Shown here: positions 1 through 9,032 of the stretch, in pieces
How positions within the stretch are numbered: the first letter of the stretch is position 1
Layout: every line of letters starts with the position of its first letter
NCBI GenBank assembly: GCA_945898055.1
Contig: CAMDGV010000025.1
Span: 1-57,676, forward strand
DNA from: Akkermansia muciniphila
GTDB lineage: Bacteria; Verrucomicrobiota; Verrucomicrobiia; Limisphaerales; UBA9464
Length of the DNA stretch: 57,676 nt
Direction of reading: 5' to 3'
Translations under genes and position numbers: made by a program
The notes under the pieces: generated by a model
Seen by the model: only the letters and a program-made list of their open reading frames with translations
Told to the model about the DNA's origin: nothing
Database searches by the model: none

Positions 1-18
1 GTTTCTCTCCCTTGAATC

Positions 19-147
19 CTTTGCGTCTTGGCGTCTTGAGCGAAGCGGGCGTGAAATACTGATAGGAAATTGCTTTTTAACGAGGAGGGGAGGGCGGATG
101 AGGTCTCACGCAAAGACGCAAAGACGCAAAGACGCAAAGACGCAAAG
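19..147. repeat. acgcaaag short tandem repeats in inverted arrangement
   Basis: Five perfect head-to-tail copies of the 8-mer acgcaaag lie at 108-147. The opposite strand motif ctttgcgt followed by the degenerate units cttggcgt and cttgagcg lies at 19-42. The two blocks are in inverted orientation about 65 bp apart, so a transcript could fold back on itself. Short dispersed cgcaaag-type repeats of this kind are common in genomes of several environmental phyla. There is no spacer structure, so this is not a CRISPR array. Confidence 0.7.
57..91 (-). repeat. 35-bp RAYT-end-like motif, copy A
   Basis: The reverse complement reads cccctcctcgtt, then aaaaagcaa, then tttcctatcagta. It matches the motif at 44829-44863, which sits at the 3' end of a RAYT transposase fragment, and the one at 2317-2351, allowing one or two single-base gaps. 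It may be a solo end left by a REP-type element. Confidence 0.45.
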
Positions 148-169
148 GGGGAGAAGAAGAGGGGCAGGC

Positions 170-819
170 TACCTGTGACTGGCTATCTGTGCTGCACCAG
201 TCCTCCAACACAGTCTGCTCGCCGGTGTCGTGCTTGTCGTGGGGATCGAATTAGAGGTCCGTGCCCACGGCGTCGCCCAACCAGTGCTGATTGGCCAAAG
301 AGCGCCTGGATCAACTCGGGATCGGCGGCCAACGCCTGGAGCTTTTCCCGTTGCTGGGTCGGATAGCGTACGCCCGGGCCGAGGATCAGTTCCAAATCCT
401 CCCAATGGAGGAACTTGGCCTGTTCAAGATGGGCCGCTCCCAGCCAGAGTGCCTCCAGCCATTGGGCGAGGATGTCCTGGGTGTTTCCACTGACCTTCGA
501 AATGGCCCTCAGCAGCAACTTGTAACTTCCCCGCCTGGGTATCTTCGGGGACGATCTCGATGATTTCGAAGCCGTAGTAGACCAGAAGTTGCTGGTGTTC
601 CCCATCGTGGTAGACGGTGAGCAGGGGATTGCACTTATCGGCGCCGAGGATCAATTAACCGGAGGGCGGCAGGGGTGCCGAGCGGGCGGGTCTCGACGCC
701 GAATGGCGATCCGAAGCGGCGGCCTGAATCGAAATCACCGGCTCGGTCGGTGCGACCAGCGGGGGTGGCGCCTCAGCGACCAGCCCTGGAAACAAGTCGC
801 TACTTTCATCGTCTGGCAT
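170..819 (-). pseudogene. Decayed transposase-like gene
   Basis: Read on the minus strand, a 54-codon frame starts with ATG at 819 (MPDDESSDLF) and stops with TAA at 655-657. The same frame continues directly with LILGADKCNPLLTVYHDGEHQ and on to about 525. Coding signal then moves to a second frame (YKLLLRAISKVSGN and onward) and near 300 to a third (HWLGDAVGTDL, then FDPHDKHDTGEQTVLEDWC). One nonsense codon and at least two frameshifts therefore break one ancestral gene. The last piece resembles a stretch seen in some DDE transposases (DSHxKHYTG..KxLKGWC); this is recalled, not searched. The first 258 bp recur inverted at the right end of the window, which supports a mobile origin. Confidence 0.4.
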
Positions 820-919
820 TCCCCAGGATAAGTCTGCCTTCGCAAGAAATCGCTCAAAATTCAGGGATTTGAACTCGCACCTGATTCCTAGGTTTTACCC
901 CCATTCTTCTGAGGTCTGA
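662..919 (-). repeat. 258-bp inverted repeat, left copy
   Basis: The reverse complement of 662-919 aligns without gaps to 57253-57510 with eight mismatches that I counted, about 97% identity. It begins with tcagacctcag, which could be an element terminus, and includes the first about 52 codons of the transposase-like reading frame. In this copy the sequence continues past 662 into the rest of the decayed gene, so this is the uninterrupted version of the site. Confidence 0.9.
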
Positions 920-970
920 GCGTTGGAACGGTGCGGTTGAGGCGAATTCGGAAATCGTTCCCCGTCCCTG

Positions 971-1438
971 TTACACAGACGGGGTGCGGCGCAGGTTCGC
1001 GCTGCCGGTGCCTGTCAGGGGATTGAACCATCGCAATCCGGGGAACCGGATGAAGTCCGTGTCGGCCGTGTGCAACACCGCTCCATGATCCAGCGCCAGC
1101 GCCGCGATTTGCGCATCGCTCACCCAATTGCCCGCAGTTCCGAGGGCCTCCAGGAGTTCGAGGGTTTGGTGAAGGTGGTCATGGCCGGGGACAATCACCT
1201 GCACCGGCGGTTGCCCCAGCCAGGCACAAACATGCCCGGCCGCTTCCGCCGCCGTCATGGGACTCACGAAGACACGGGGGTTGGTCGCGATGCGGATAAA
1301 CCCAAAGGTCACCACATGGAGCAGGCCGATGGGTTCTGTTCCACCAAGACACGACTGCCACCAGTCCATCGCCCTGGCATGCAACGGAGAGCTGGAGTCG
1401 TGGGCGTAAAGAAGCAGATTGATGTCGGGAATGATCAC
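971..1438 (-). CDS. VapC-like PIN-domain toxin
   Basis: This 155-aa protein is a small PIN-domain ribonuclease of the VapC toxin type, expected to cleave RNA in the cytoplasm when freed from its antitoxin. It starts with the PIN hallmark MIIPDINLLLYAHD, whose Asp5 is a metal ligand. Conserved acids follow in VSDAQIAALA near residue 108 and TADTDF near residue 125. The length suits the subgroup with a long middle helix region. Its start overlaps the end of the upstream antitoxin gene by 4 bp (ATGA), so the two are co-translated. Family knowledge makes tRNA or rRNA cleavage likely; the target cannot be read from sequence. Confidence 0.88.
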   Translation of the reverse strand: MIIPDINLLLYAHDSSSPLHARAMDWWQSCLGGTEPIGLLHVVTFGFIRIATNPRVFVSPMTAAEAAGHVCAWLGQPPVQVIVPGHDHLHQTLELLEALGTAGNWVSDAQIAALALDHGAVLHTADTDFIRFPGLRWFNPLTGTGSANLRRTPSV

Positions 1439-1707
1439 TGGGCGACCCAGCTCCGGGCCTTTGCTAGCACGGCCTCCACTTCCAGGTCGTCGGCCAACCG
1501 ATTGAAGCCCGCCGGGTCCAAGCCGGCACGGAGTCCCAGCGGTCGGGCTTGGATCACGAAGGGACGGCTGACCGCCTGGGTTGTCTTCTGGCTCAGTCCG
1601 ACGCGAATGGAAGCATTCAGCGTCTCTTTGAAGCCGCTGCGGGAACGATGCATGGCTTCCCGGAGCATCCGCTCGACATCCGGATCTAAGGTCACCGTGG
1701 TGCGCAT
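1435..1707 (-). CDS. Ribbon-helix-helix antitoxin (VapB-like)
   Basis: This 90-aa protein precedes the PIN toxin and overlaps it by 4 bp. The N-terminus MRTTVTLDPDVERML is a typical ribbon-helix-helix DNA-binding strand and helix. A Lys/Arg-rich stretch and an acidic C-terminal tail (ADDLEVEAVL) follow, and the tail would bind and block the toxin. By analogy with VapBC pairs it should neutralise the toxin and repress its own promoter. A perfect 8-bp inverted repeat lies 41-61 bp upstream and could be the operator. No other function seems likely. Confidence 0.82.
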   Translation of the reverse strand: MRTTVTLDPDVERMLREAMHRSRSGFKETLNASIRVGLSQKTTQAVSRPFVIQARPLGLRAGLDPAGFNRLADDLEVEAVLAKARSWVAQ

Positions 1708-1747
1708 GAAGTCATCATGATGCTCGTTATTGTGCTGTCAAGATTCT

Positions 1748-1768
1748 AAACCCTGAAGCACAGGGTTT
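1748..1768. promoter_or_regulatory. Perfect inverted repeat upstream of the antitoxin gene
   Basis: The sequence aaaccctg, loop aagca, cagggttt forms an 8-bp perfect palindrome 41-61 bp upstream of the antitoxin start. Antitoxins of this class repress their own operon by binding such repeats. It could equally be a terminator stem for unseen upstream transcription. Confidence 0.35.
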
Positions 1769-2316
1769 TGCGCCCATCCGTGATGCTGAAGAATCGTTTT
1801 AGACCGCTTTGATTCAGCACCCGGGTTGATTGCCTCGCCCCGCAGTCCTGCAAGCCGCAAACAGGGCGATGCAACGAACTGGTGGCACCGGCCCACTCAG
1901 GCCATGACGAGATTAAGAGTGCTTCATCATCCATCCGAACTTACAGAGGCATGGACCATTGAGCGTGAGAAAGCGGTGAAACCCGGATCGAAAAGCGTCC
2001 TCGGACCTCGATGCCAGATCTCCCACCGCGATCGCCCTCGGCCCCCGGCCCCCGGTCGCGTCGTTGCTCGACGAAGGGTGGCTTTGTACGACGACGATTA
2101 TTATTCCCAGTCCCTCGGAAGGTTGACGCGCCAACATAAACTTGTCGTTTGCACAAATATTTTCCGTAACGCCCTACCTTCGTCCGCTTAGCAAAGCGCT
2201 GACCACGTTTTGACCCGAAAATTTTCGAAGGGGGTATAAGAGGACGACTCCCACCCCCAAAGAGGGGATGGGTGCGATTCGGCGGACTTTCATCGGCCAG
2301 AGAAAGAATACTTTTT
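1769..2316. other. Intergenic stretch with no recognised gene
   Basis: The stretch between the toxin-antitoxin promoter and the CotH-type gene holds only weak overlapping frames on both strands with arginine- and proline-rich translations. I recognise no family, RNA gene or regulatory element in it apart from the 35-bp motif at its right edge. Confidence 0.5.
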
Positions 2317-2351
2317 GCCCTCACCGTCAAAGAAGCAAATTTCTATCAATA
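2317..2351 (+). repeat. 35-bp RAYT-end-like motif, copy B
   Basis: The 35 bases from gccctcaccgtc to ctatcaata match 29 of 35 bases at 44829-44863. Both copies translate in one frame to FPSxSKKQ-like or FLPSPSKKQ. It lies 66 bp upstream of the CotH-type gene, with no transposase sequence recognisable around it. Confidence 0.55.
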
Positions 2352-2417
2352 GCTAAAAACACAAATGTGGCGGCTCCGATTGGTGGCATTTTTGACGTTT
2401 TCGCCTAAAGTGGCGCG

Positions 2418-5400
2418 ATGTTCCCCCGTATTGGCTTTCCATCGCCCCGGACATCGACTGCGTCGATTCGGATGGCTTGGGCTGGGATTACCTTCTTTGC
2501 GGCGGCTTTTGCGAATCTTCTGGGCGCGGTTGTCATCAATGAAATCCATTATCAGCCCGCCAATAAGACGAAGTTGGAGGAGTTCATTGAGTTGCATAAT
2601 CCGGGGGCGGCAGCGGTTGATGTCAGTGGGTGGAGGATGGAGGATGGAGGATGGCATTGAATTCACGCTGCCGGCCGGGACGCAGATCGCGGGGGGTGGT
2701 TACCTAGTGGTGGCGAGGGCGCCGGCGGCGTTTCGAGCGCGGTTTGGTATTGCAGCGCTGGGCCCGTGGATTGGCAAACTGAAGAGAGCCGGAGAACGGT
2801 TGCGACTGCGGGACGGGCGTGGCCAATTAGTTAATGCAGTCGATTATGAGGCGGGTTTTCCCTGGCCGACGGCGCCAGCGGGCGGTGGCTTGCCGACGGA
2901 GTCGGGGTTTTCGGCGGAGTTGATCAACCCGGCGCTGGATCGGAATCTGGGAGGTTCGTGGCGAAGTTCGCGGTCGCCGGTGCGGCCTGTGTATATCGCG
3001 GAGGAGGATGGGGCCTGGCATTATCGGAGGGGAACTAGCGAGGCTTCGGCGCCAGTGACGGCGTGGCGCCGGAACGATTTCGCGGAGGATGGCGCGTGGG
3101 CCATCGGTCAGACGCCGATTGGTCATGGGAACGCGGACAACAATACGATCCTCATGGACATGCCAGGCCAATATGTTTCGGTCTTCCTGCGGCGCGTGTT
3201 TACGATGCCCGCTGGCCGGGGGAGTTCTGATTTGAGCCTTCGATTGCGGGTGGCGGACGGTTGCATTGCCTGGATTAACGGAGTCGAGGTGGCGCGGGCG
3301 AAAATGAACGCGGGAGCATTTGCTTTTGATGCGCAAAACGCACCGCGCGCGGGGGCGGCAGGCGGAACGTCGGTCTTGCCGGTCACGCCGGCGATGCTAT
3401 CGGGGCCCTTTAGTTTCTTCGCTTCACCTTCGATCACGGAGTTTAAGAACCCAATCCCGTACGGATTCGCGAATAATGTGATCGATGATGGGTGGATTTG
3501 GCCGGGCGACAATTCCGGGAGATTCACGGTGGACCTGGGTGCGCCCACAACTCTGCAAGGTTTTCGTGTTTATTCAACCTATGCGGGCGGCGGGCGGGGC
3601 GCGAATTGGGCCATCGAATCCTCCCAAGACCAGGTGAACTGGCTGCTGGCGACGAATTTCAATTTCACGACCCGGTTGGGCGGCGGCAAAAACGACGACG
3701 ATTCGGCGCGCGCGGATTACGCGGGCTGGTACAGTTGCAATTTCAACGCGGATGAAGCGATCGCGGGGCGTTACTGGAGAGTGCGGCAAACGGAGGTCCT
3801 AATAAACCATGCGCCGCGCTCCGGCCAAATCAAATTCCAAGGGGCCCGCGATTTCGCGACTTTCGTTTTGACCAACGCATCATCAGATTTGGTAGAAGGG
3901 ACCAACGTGCTCGCGATCCAGGTTTTCAATCGCAATCTCGCGAGCACGGCGTTGATCCTTGATGCGGAATTGTCAGGAGTTCCCGGGGAAAACTCGCCGA
4001 CGCCAGGGCGGCGCAATTTAGTGTTTGCCAGCAACGCGCAGCCGGCCATTCAGGAAGTGCGCAATTTTCCCACTCAACCCACCAATGGCCAACCGGTCGT
4101 GATTACGGCCAAAATTTCGGCCCCGCAAGGGGTGGCGAACGTGACATTGAGTTACCAGGTTGTTTTGCCGGGATCCTATATTCGGAAGAGCGACAATGGC
4201 TACACTGAAGCGGCCAATTGGATTTCGTTGCCCATGAATGACGCTGGGCTGAATGGCGATGGCGCGGTCAATGACGGCATCTATACAGCGACGTTGCCAG
4301 GCTCACTACAAGTTCATCGACGGTTGGTGCGTTATCGCATTCAGGCCAGCGATGCGGCTAATCCTCCGATGAGTGTGATGGTTCCGTATGCCGACGATGA
4401 TTCGCCCAACTTTGCGTACTTCGTTTACAACGGCATTCCCGCCTGGTCGGGCGCGAGCAAACCGTTGGCGCCCAACCAGACGCCGCTGATTCAATTTCCC
4501 GAATCGGTCATGCGGTCGATGCCGGTTTTCCATCTGATCGCGAATTCCACAGATGTGGCGAACAGCCAGTTCAACATGGCCTTTGATGGGGCGCGGATTT
4601 TCGGGACGTTGATTCTCGACGGCAAGGTTCACGATCATATCCAGTATTACAATCACGGGGCCAATTCCACTTACGCCAGCGGCAAGAATAAGTGGCGCCT
4701 GCGGGCCAACCGCGCACGAAAGTTTGCGATGCGCGACGACTACGGGCGGCCCTACAGCGAGGAGTGGGATGAGTTCAATTTGGAAGGCTGCTTGAATCCT
4801 TGGGGCGCCGTTAACCGCGGCATAGCGGGGGTGGACGAGGCGGTCGCTTTGCGCGCTTACCAGATGGCAGGGGTGCCAGCGCCGAATTTCAATTTCCTGC
4901 AATTCCGGATCATCGACGAGGCGGAGGAGGCGCCGCCGAACGACCAGTATGGCGGCGATCTATGGGGTCTCTATCTCGCGAAGGAAATTCCGGATGGATC
5001 GTTCCTCGATGAACGAGGCCTGCCGGATGGGAATGTTTTCCGAATCGAAAAAAATGCCGCCAACCAGAAACATCAGGGCGCAACACAACCGGAAAATGGC
5101 GAAGATTGGACTGACTTTCTGGCGAATGTGCTGTCACGGACGGCGGACACCGCAGCCAATCTGCTTTGGTGGCGCAATAACCTCAATCTGCCGACCTACT
5201 ACAGCGGCCGCGCTATCGATCGCCTAGTGGGGAACATCGACCTGCGGGAGGGGGCGAACTTTTATTTTTATCATCATCCGGACAATCATTGGCATTACGT
5301 GCCATGGGACGTGGATGAATGCGTGTGGAATTGGAATCCCCGCTCGGCGGGCGACGGCTCGAACGGCGGCTTTACGAGCCATAAAGGAAATTTTTATCGG

Positions 5401-6825
5401 TCGCCATTTTTCGATAACCGGGGTGGGACGACCTGGACCCGCGTGCTGGCCAACGCGGTGAACGGCCGCGGCAGCCACGAAGCGTTTGTCAAATTGATGA
5501 CCGACTATGCGACCGATACGTTTTCCGCTGGGCATACCTGGACAATTAACAACGGCAACCCGCTCGGGTATGGCTACGAATTTGTGGAGCAGGAGACGCG
5601 CGACACCGGCGTGCCGAATCGGCCGAGCTTGACTTACATTGGCGCGCCGGCTTTTCAGGCGAATGATCTGCTCGTGCGCTCCTCGGCCTTCAGCCGTAAT
5701 GCAAGCGGGGGCGTGGCCTTTGCCGCGATGCAATGGCGCATCGGAGAAATCTCTTCGCCGGGCATTCCGCTGCATGATCCGGCGCAGCCGCGGATTTACG
5801 AAATCCAACCAGTCTGGACGTCGCCGGAAATCACCACTTTTGTCCAGAGCACACGCATTCCTTTTTCGGCGGCGCGGCTGGGACATACTTACCGCGCCCG
5901 CGTGCGCCACAAGGATGTCAACGGGCGGTGGAGTCGCTGGTCGGCGGCGGTGGAATTTGTCCCGAGCGCACCGGATGTGGCCGTTTACACGCAAAATTTA
6001 GTGATCGCTGAAATCATATATTACCCGCCGGGGGCTACCGCTGCCGAGCAAGCGGCGGGCTATAGTGGAGAAGATTTTGAGTATATCCAATTGTTGAACG
6101 TGGGCGACGAGCCGCTGGATTTAACCGATGTGCCTTTCACGAAAGGCATTAACTTTGATTTTTCGGCGGGTTCCACGCTGGCGGGCCGGGGGAGTGTGTA
6201 TGTGGCGAGGAATCCGGCCGCGTTTGTGGTTCGCTACGGCGCCAACAAAACGGTGGTGGGAGGCTATGCGCCGGACAACTTGTCAAATGATGGAGAACGG
6301 TTGAAGCCCAGCTATGGCGCAGGGACGGCCATTTACGATTTCGACTTCCGGGTAGGCGCAGGGTGGCCGGCCTTAGCCGATGGCCGTCGCTATGGCTTGC
6401 AACTCATCTCGCCCGCATTGCGCCCTGACCCGGCGGCTCCGGCCTCGTGGCGAGCGGTCACGCGTTGGCCGTCCTGGGCGGCGGCGCACGGCGTCACGAA
6501 CCTGACCAGCGATGAGGATGGCGATGGATTGAACGACTTGATGGAATACGCCTTAGGGCTCGATCCGAAAATCGCGGCGCAGTCCCCTGCCCTGCGGGCC
6601 TGGCTGGAGGATAATTATCTGCACGTGGAGTTTCGTCGCCAATCAGGCGCGACCGATCTGCGCGCGGTGGTGGAGTTCTCGTCCGACCTAATCACCTGGA
6701 CCGGCGACGCGGTCTTTGTTTCGTCGCGGGACAATCCAGATGGGACCGCCACCGAAACGCATCGCAACCCCGTGACCATGGCCGGGAGCTATCAGTTCGT
6801 GCGCTTGCGCGTGTCTTTGGGGTGA
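2418..6825 (+). CDS. CotH/lamin-tail secreted protein, frameshifted by a 7-bp repeat
   Basis: This is a large secreted or surface protein of about 1466 aa if the frame is repaired. A signal peptide (MAWAGITFFAAAFANLLGA) is followed by a lamin-tail domain (NEIHYQPANKT..EFIELHNP). Three copies of tggagga at 2631-2651 throw the N-terminal frame into a stop at 2658; with two copies the frame runs on as GWRMEDGIEFTLPAG to the end. An amino-sugar-binding-like domain follows, split by an inserted discoidin-like module (nt 3388-3840: [20 protein letters not shown]). Next come a CotH kinase-like domain (nt about 4500-5400: NMAFDGARIFG, KNKWRLRANR, GLYLAKEIPDG), a second lamin-tail domain and a C-terminal DEDGDGLNDLMEYALGLDP motif. 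CotH domains in spores phosphorylate coat proteins; the role here is unknown. It converges on the AraC gene with a 34-bp overlap. Confidence 0.8.
2631..2651 (+). repeat. Three 7-bp repeats that set the reading frame
   Basis: tggagga occurs three times in a row inside the first lamin-tail domain. Because 7 is not a multiple of 3, one copy more or less changes the frame. Two copies join both halves of the protein. Confidence 0.9.
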
Positions 6826-7808
6826 GGGGTGGGAACCGAATTCTGCTGGGCAAGTTCGTCGCGTTTGCCGGCGGCGCGACGCGCATATTCGCGAGGCGGA
6901 ATGCCCATGGCGGAGCGAAACATGGTGTTGAAGTGGCTGAGGCTTTCGAAGCCGACGGCGAGGGCTGTTTCCAAGACGCTGTAGCCAGGTTGGCTAAGCA
7001 ACGCGGCGGCGCGGTCGAGTCGATAACCTTGCAGATATCGCGACCAGGGCATCCCGAGGTGCTCATTGAAGAGTTGCTTCAACCGCGACTGGCTGAGGCC
7101 CGCGACGGCGGCCAGATCTTTGGCGTAAATGGCCTCGCTGAAGTGGGCCTGCAGATAGTTCAGGGCCTTCTCAACCGGCCGCCAGCCGGTCGTCGAACCA
7201 GCCGGATGCAGACCCTGGCCGGACTGTTGTTCCCAGCGCAAAATCTGCACCAGCATTTCGGTCAGGAGCGTCCGCAGGCGAATCTCGTGGCCGATCCGTT
7301 TTTGATCGAATTCGTCCACGATTTCTTCAAAGGCGCCCGCGAAGCGCGGCGCCAAGGCGGCGGGAGGACGCACCAAGCGGTCGGCAAGGGTTTGGCGGGC
7401 GGTGAAGCGCCGTAGGAGATGCATCCCATCGCTGATGGGCCCCATCTCGATGAGGACACTGGGGAGAAAATAAACGGCGGCGAAGCGAACGGGGTATTGG
7501 GTGCCCTTGTACCAGTGGGCCACGCCGGGACCGGCGAGAAAATAGTCGCCGGCTTTACGTTCAACATCCTCGCGGCCCACGTAAGCGACGGCGGCGCCTT
7601 CGAGGATGGTGCTAAACTCACAGTAGGGATGACGTTCCGGGTGAGGGATGGTGGGGCCAATCTGGACGATTCCGTGCCGCACCCAAATCGGGTATTGTTC
7701 GGTCAACGGCTGGACGGATTCCTTGACTTGGGACAACCACGCGAGCTGTTCGAGCTCGGCGCCGCTGGTTTGTTTCTTTTTCAATCCGATCTTCTGGCTC
7801 TCTGCCAC
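6792..7808 (-). CDS. AraC-family transcriptional regulator
   Basis: This 338-aa protein has an N-terminal cupin-like sensor region (about residues 60-150: HPERHPYCEFSTILEG, then AGDYFLAGPGVAHWYKG) and a C-terminal AraC double helix-turn-helix (about 220-315: DLAAVAGLSQSRLKQLFNE and VGFESLSHFNTMFR). It starts with GTG 6 bp after the dehydratase gene and is the last gene of the operon coming down from the GH127 gene. It is therefore likely to sense a sugar or sugar acid and activate this operon, as AraC and RhaS do. Its 3' end overlaps the convergent CotH-type gene by 34 bp. The ligand cannot be told. Confidence 0.88.
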   Translation of the reverse strand: MAESQKIGLKKKQTSGAELEQLAWLSQVKESVQPLTEQYPIWVRHGIVQIGPTIPHPERHPYCEFSTILEGAAVAYVGREDVERKAGDYFLAGPGVAHWYKGTQYPVRFAAVYFLPSVLIEMGPISDGMHLLRRFTARQTLADRLVRPPAALAPRFAGAFEEIVDEFDQKRIGHEIRLRTLLTEMLVQILRWEQQSGQGLHPAGSTTGWRPVEKALNYLQAHFSEAIYAKDLAAVAGLSQSRLKQLFNEHLGMPWSRYLQGYRLDRAAALLSQPGYSVLETALAVGFESLSHFNTMFRSAMGIPPREYARRAAGKRDELAQQNSVPTPHPKDTRKRTN

Positions 7809-7814
7809 TGTATC

Positions 7815-9020
7815 TTATTTTGAAATGGATGGGTCAACTGCGCTAGTCCTAATTTGGGCGTCTTTGCGCGCGCTGACTTCCGGACGGAGACGGACGCCCA
7901 AGCCCGGTCCAAAATCGAAATAGGCGCGGCCCTCGCGAATGGTCACAGGCCGATCCACTAGGTCGAGATAGTAACCCTCGCAGAACCCGCGCACGACTTC
8001 CATGATCATAGCGTTCGGCAGGGCAGCGCACAGATGCAAGGCCGCAAACAGATTGATGGGACCGGTGCAATCATGGGGCGCAAACGGCAGGTGATAGGTG
8101 TCAGCGAGAGTGGCGATCTTGATACTTTCGGTGATCCCACCAGTCCAGATGACGTCGATCATCGCGATGTGCGCGGACTGCTGCTCTAGGATTTGGCGGT
8201 ATGCGAACTTGGTGAAAAGCCGTTCGCTCACGCACTGCGGGACGCGGGTTTCCTGGACGAGTCGGCGCAAATCGGCGGGGCTGTCCGGTTGGATGATGTC
8301 TTCCATCCAAATCACGTCGTACGGCTCCAGCGCGCGCGCGATACGCAAGGCGCAATTGAGGTCCCAGCGAGAATGGCCTTCGATGGCGATCTCGATTTTG
8401 TCGCCCACGGCCTTGCGGATTTCCTGGATCGTCCAAAGGCCCTGCCGCAAATCCTGCGGCGAAAGGTAATGTCCCACCGGGCCCATGGCGGACCAACCGG
8501 CGGGCCCGGCCAGTCGGGCAGATTCGATCTGCGGGGCGAAGCGATCCCAAGGCCAGACTTTTAATTGCGAATAACCCTGGCTGACGAGCGAGCGGGCGAG
8601 GTCGCCGGGCTGATTCAGGAAGCCATCCTGATCCAAGTATTTTGGAGTGTTGACGCAGGTATTGTAGAGGGGAATGTTTTCGCGAAACTGCCCGCCAATC
8701 AGGTTGAAGATCGGTTGGCCTGCATATTGGCCGAGCAAATCCCAAAGGGCGATGTCGAGGGCGGAAATCGCCCGCATTTCGGCGCCCGCATAGCCAAAAA
8801 AATTGGCGGAGGAAAACAGGTTTTGCCAATGGCGCTCGCGATCAAAAACGGATTTCCCGAGCAACATGGGCGCCGCGAAATCATGGATGACCGCCTCTAC
8901 GGCAGCGGGTATATAAAAGGTTTCGCCGGTTCCTTTGAGGCCGTCGGCAGTAAAAACATGCACCCAGAGGAGGTTGGGATGCTCCGTGAGGCGCAGGGTC
9001 TCAATGCGGACAATCTTCAT
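7815..9020 (-). CDS. Enolase-superfamily sugar-acid dehydratase (D-galactonate dehydratase-like)
   Basis: This 401-aa protein belongs to the mandelate racemase/muconate lactonizing group of the enolase superfamily. The N-terminal capping domain contains the family sequence SALDIALWDLLGQ near residue 90. In the barrel, the first metal ligand and a catalytic His appear as IEGHSRWD (ExH), the second ligand as WMEDI, the third as VSERLF, and the second acid/base His as FAPHDCTGP. An acidic residue followed by His two residues later, plus APH..GP, resembles the GalD dehydratases. The likely reaction is loss of water from an aldonate to a 2-keto-3-deoxy acid. It starts 12 bp after the transketolase C-terminal subunit gene. 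The exact substrate is open; fuconate, arabinonate and galactonate are all possible. Confidence 0.82.
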   Translation of the reverse strand: MKIVRIETLRLTEHPNLLWVHVFTADGLKGTGETFYIPAAVEAVIHDFAAPMLLGKSVFDRERHWQNLFSSANFFGYAGAEMRAISALDIALWDLLGQYAGQPIFNLIGGQFRENIPLYNTCVNTPKYLDQDGFLNQPGDLARSLVSQGYSQLKVWPWDRFAPQIESARLAGPAGWSAMGPVGHYLSPQDLRQGLWTIQEIRKAVGDKIEIAIEGHSRWDLNCALRIARALEPYDVIWMEDIIQPDSPADLRRLVQETRVPQCVSERLFTKFAYRQILEQQSAHIAMIDVIWTGGITESIKIATLADTYHLPFAPHDCTGPINLFAALHLCAALPNAMIMEVVRGFCEGYYLDLVDRPVTIREGRAYFDFGPGLGVRLRPEVSARKDAQIRTSAVDPSISK

Positions 9021-9032
9021 GCGGGCCTTAAA

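Noticed and set aside
108-147. Possible CRISPR array
   Set aside because: The 8-bp units are directly adjacent with no spacers and there are no cas genes.
1826-2330. Overlapping frames of 121 and 129 codons on opposite strands
   Set aside because: Neither has recognisable domains, and both are rich in Arg, Pro and Gly as expected for non-coding GC-rich sequence.
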